Shown piece after piece: positions 61,346 to 64,000 of a stretch of 64,000 nt of DNA (positions are counted from its first letter, which is position 1; each line of letters begins with the position of its first letter). Below the pieces are notes generated by a model. It did not search any database. It saw only the letters and a list, made by a program, of their open reading frames with translations, and was not told the DNA's origin. Both the position numbers and the translations under genes were made by a program. Source of the DNA: ZC4RG30 sp049841155 (GTDB lineage Bacteria > Pseudomonadota > Gammaproteobacteria > Steroidobacterales > Steroidobacteraceae); assembly GCA_049841155.1 (NCBI GenBank), contig JASGHI010000003.1:620001-684000 (forward strand). Direction: 5' to 3'.

Positions 61346-64000
61346 TCATTGCCGCCGGCGCAGATCCAGGGTCGACGGAAACTCGTCCGCCGTCCTCTCC
61401 TCCACCAGGCGATAACCGCCCGGTGTATGGCCGGTGGGGACGAAACGCGCCAGCCGGCGGGCCTCGGCTTCATTGCCATTGACAGGGAAGGTGTCGTAAT
61501 TGCGCCCGCCCGGATGCGCAACGTGATAGACGCAGCCGCCGATGGAACGACCCGACCAGCGGTCGTAGATATCGAAGGTCAGCGGCGCATCCACCGGCAG
61601 TACCGGGTGCAGGCCCGATGCCGGCTGCCAGGCCTTGAAGCGCACGCCTGCGACCGTCACCCCGGCGACGCCGCTGGCCTGCAGCGGCACGAGGCGGCCA
61701 TTGCAGGTGACGGCATACCGGGCAGGGTTGTCGGTGGTGAACCTGACCTGCAACCGCTCGACCGAGGAATCCACGAAACGCACCGTGCCGCCGATGGCGC
61801 CCTGCTCACCCATCACATGCCAGGGCTCCAGCGCCTGCCGCAGCTCCAGGTGCTGGCCCATGTGGGTGACCTCGCCGCAGAAGGGAAAGCGGAATTCCAG
61901 CTGGGCCTCGAACCACTCGGGCTCGAAGACAAATCCATGCGCGGAGAGATCAGCGAGCACATCGAGGAAGTCGCGCCACACGTAATGCGGCAGCATGAAG
62001 CGGTCGTGCAGGCTGGTGCCCCAGCGCACGAAACCGCCTTCCAGCGGCGCCTTCCAGAAGCGCACCAGCAAGGCGCGCACCAGCAGCTGCTGCGCCAGGC
62101 TCATGCGCGCATCAGGCGGCATCTCGAAGCCGCGCAGCTCGACCAGCCCCAGCCGGCCGGTGGGACCATCGGGCGAATAGAGCTTGTCGATGCATATTTC
62201 CGTGCGATGGGTGTTGCCGGTCACATCCACCAGCAGATTGCGGAACAGCCGGTCCACCAGCCACGGGCTGGGCGCCGCACCAGTACCCGGAGCGGGCACC
62301 TGACGCAACGCGATCTCCAGCTCGTAAAGGCTGTCATGGCGCGCCTCGTCGATGCGCGGCGCCTGGCTGGTGGGGCCGATGAACAGCCCCGAGAACAGAT
62401 AGGAAAGCGAGGGATGACGCTGCCAGTACAGCACCATGCTCTTGAGCAGGTCAGGACGTCTGAGAAACGGGCTGTCAGGGGGAGTGCGGCCGCCGACCAC
62501 GACATGGTTGCCACCGCCGGTACCGGTGTGGCGGCCATCGATCATGAACTTGTCGGCTCCGAGACGGGACTGGCGCGCTTCCTCGTAAATGGCCGTGGTG
62601 ATGGCAACGCAGTCGTTCCAGCTGGCGGCCGGCTGGATGTTCACCTCGATGACACCGGGATCCGGCGCCACACGGATGACATTGAGGCGCGGATCGTAGG
62701 GAGGCGGATAGCCCTCGATCTGTACTGGCAGATGCACTTCCCGGGCGGCGGCCTCCGTGGCGGCCACGAGTTCGAGATAGTCCTCGAGGCTGGAAACCGG
62801 CGGGAAGAAGACGCACAGGTGCCCATCGCGCAACTCGGTGGTCAGTGCCGTGCGTACATGCCCCTGGATCTCGTCGAGGACCTGCTCGTTGATCTGCTGC
62901 TGGCCGCCGGGATCAGCCGTGAAGGAAGCGCGGCGCTGGCTGTCAGCCTCACGCGCCTGCTCCTGACGGGACCGCAGGGCATCGAAGTCCGGCAAGGCTT
63001 CCAGCGGCGCATGCGGGTCGGCCGGCACCACATGCGGATAGGAAGCCGGCGGGATGAAGCGCAGCGAGGTCAGCGGCAACCGGTAGCCGGCTGCCGAATC
63101 CCCGGGAGCCAGATACAGCCGGTCGCGGCGGGTGCGCCATTTCTCGCTGATCCAGCGGCGCTGCGCGGCATGAGCGTTCCAGCGCTGTACCGGCATCACA
63201 TAACCGATAGGCGTGGCAAGGCCACGCTCGAACACCCGCGCCATGCGGGCACGGGCCTCGGGATCGGCAAGGCCGGAATTGGCCGGATCGACATTGTCCG
63301 GCAGGCGTACCTCCTTGAGCAGCCACTCGGCCGGATCCTCGAATACTGGATCGATGGTGGAGCCATCTAGCCCCAGATTGCCGGCGATGGCCTCGAGCAG
63401 GCGGCCGGCGTCTTGCGCGGTCGCTTCCGTCAAGGCATTCTCGCGGGCGATGAGATCCGCGTTGCCCCACAGCGGCACGCCGTCCTGCCGCCAGTAGAGG
63501 GAAAAAGTCCAGCGCGGCAGGCTTTCACCCGGATACCACTTGCCCTGTCCATGGTGCAGCAGCCCCTGCGGCGCAAAGCGCTGCGCCAGGCGCCGGATCA
63601 ACGTATCGGCCAGCGCCCGCTTCTGCGGACCCACCGCCTCGCTGTTCCATTCGGGGCTCTGGAAATCATCGATCGAGACAAAGGTGGGCTCGCCGCCCAT
63701 GGTCAGACGCATGTCGGCGGCTGCAATCTCGGCATCGACCTTGTGGCCCAGCGCGTCGAGCCGGCTCCAGCTCTCGTCGGAAAACGGCTTGGTGATGCGC
63801 GGATGCTCGGCGAGGCGGCTCACCCGCATGTCGAATTCGAACGCGACTCTGGCGGTGCCGGAATAGCTGCCCGCGATGGGGGCCGCGTTGCGGTAGTGCG
63901 GCGTGGCGGCAAGCGGGATGTGACTCTCGCCGGTCAGCAGTCCCGAAGTGGGGTCGAGCCCCACCCAGCCGGCGCCGGGGATATACACCTCACACCAGGC
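61346..64000 (-). CDS. Transglutaminase-like / DUF2126 protein, partial at the window end
   Basis: 885 codons are visible and the 5' end lies beyond the window. The first visible residues AWCEVYIPGAGWVGLDPT are the end of a transglutaminase-like domain, just after where the catalytic His is expected, with the catalytic Asp in LDPT. The rest is the large DUF2126 region: MRLTMGGEPTFVSIDD, QGKWYPGESLPRW, NVDPANSGLADPEAR, DGRHTGTGGGNHVVVGG and ELRGFEMPPDARMSLAQQ. Such proteins commonly sit with a small transglutaminase and alpha-E domain genes and may work in peptide or glutamate-linked modification; function is not established. It ends 16 bases before the tal start. Confidence 0.87.
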   Translation of the reverse strand, partial: AWCEVYIPGAGWVGLDPTSGLLTGESHIPLAATPHYRNAAPIAGSYSGTARVAFEFDMRVSRLAEHPRITKPFSDESWSRLDALGHKVDAEIAAADMRLTMGGEPTFVSIDDFQSPEWNSEAVGPQKRALADTLIRRLAQRFAPQGLLHHGQGKWYPGESLPRWTFSLYWRQDGVPLWGNADLIARENALTEATAQDAGRLLEAIAGNLGLDGSTIDPVFEDPAEWLLKEVRLPDNVDPANSGLADPEARARMARVFERGLATPIGYVMPVQRWNAHAAQRRWISEKWRTRRDRLYLAPGDSAAGYRLPLTSLRFIPPASYPHVVPADPHAPLEALPDFDALRSRQEQAREADSQRRASFTADPGGQQQINEQVLDEIQGHVRTALTTELRDGHLCVFFPPVSSLEDYLELVAATEAAAREVHLPVQIEGYPPPYDPRLNVIRVAPDPGVIEVNIQPAASWNDCVAITTAIYEEARQSRLGADKFMIDGRHTGTGGGNHVVVGGRTPPDSPFLRRPDLLKSMVLYWQRHPSLSYLFSGLFIGPTSQAPRIDEARHDSLYELEIALRQVPAPGTGAAPSPWLVDRLFRNLLVDVTGNTHRTEICIDKLYSPDGPTGRLGLVELRGFEMPPDARMSLAQQLLVRALLVRFWKAPLEGGFVRWGTSLHDRFMLPHYVWRDFLDVLADLSAHGFVFEPEWFEAQLEFRFPFCGEVTHMGQHLELRQALEPWHVMGEQGAIGGTVRFVDSSVERLQVRFTTDNPARYAVTCNGRLVPLQASGVAGVTVAGVRFKAWQPASGLHPVLPVDAPLTFDIYDRWSGRSIGGCVYHVAHPGGRNYDTFPVNGNEAEARRLARFVPTGHTPGGYRLVEERTADEFPSTLDLRRRQ

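Noticed and set aside
61226..63370. 714-codon plus-strand open frame opposite the DUF2126 gene
   Set aside because: Antisense shadow with no motif; the minus-strand frame carries the clear domain signatures.

Overview
The window is GC-rich bacterial chromosomal DNA with a gammaproteobacterial gene order. The strongest marker is the collinear minus-strand block ruvC-ruvA-ruvB-ybgC-tolQ-tolR-tolA-tolB-pal-cpoB-queE-queC (11182-19759). Separate RelA, fused CysNC and a complete sucA-sucB-lpdA operon agree with this. Aromatic catabolism and polyhydroxyalkanoate (PHA) genes suggest an environmental heterotroph, perhaps of the Steroidobacter/Nevskia/Xanthomonas side of the class. That placement is inference. 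I see no transposase, integrase, phage gene or CRISPR array. Coding density is very high: no stretch above 300 bases lacks a gene.

Layout. 1-3000: end of a pilin-like gene, a secreted subtilase with a GlyGly-CTERM-like tail, and uppP. 3008-11063: a catabolic cluster on alternating strands with LigC, LigJ and LigK-type enzymes of the protocatechuate 4,5-cleavage pathway, two aldehyde dehydrogenases, an aldo/keto reductase and a uronate-dehydrogenase-like SDR. The ring-cleavage dioxygenase (LigAB) and the lactonase (LigI) are not in the window. 11082-19759: tRNA-Lys and the ruv/tol-pal/que block, in which tolA is split by a one-base frameshift. 19851-33262: relA, the 2-oxoglutarate dehydrogenase operon, cysD-cysNC-cysQ for sulfate activation, and an M48 protease. 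33314-38797: an acyl-CoA dehydrogenase-like gene running into tRNA-Arg, a cyclohexadienyl dehydratase/chorismate mutase fusion abutting tRNA-Ala, RidA, an aromatic-acid MFS transporter and a diguanylate cyclase.

38801-45421 is a PHA locus: a translationally coupled class III synthase (phaE-phaC) with a TraB/GumN gene, divergent phaR and a reductase, then a phasin and a second, class I synthase. Related TGC-N3-GCA dyads lie in front of phaE, phaR and the phasin and may be PhaR operators.

45458-51728 holds the least familiar genes: a DUF2726 protein, an orphan lipoprotein, a single protein joining an AMP-forming ligase, a carrier domain and a membrane acyltransferase, and an ABC exporter. I consider the last two the best candidate for an undescribed system. 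51732-64000 is a mixed metabolic region: alcohol dehydrogenase, a metallopeptidase with TPR repeats, PanE-like reductase, amidase, a metallo-beta-lactamase-fold hydrolase inactivated by internal deletion, a secreted amidohydrolase, an AhpD-like protein with a divergent AraC regulator, transaldolase, and a large transglutaminase/DUF2126 protein cut by the window end.
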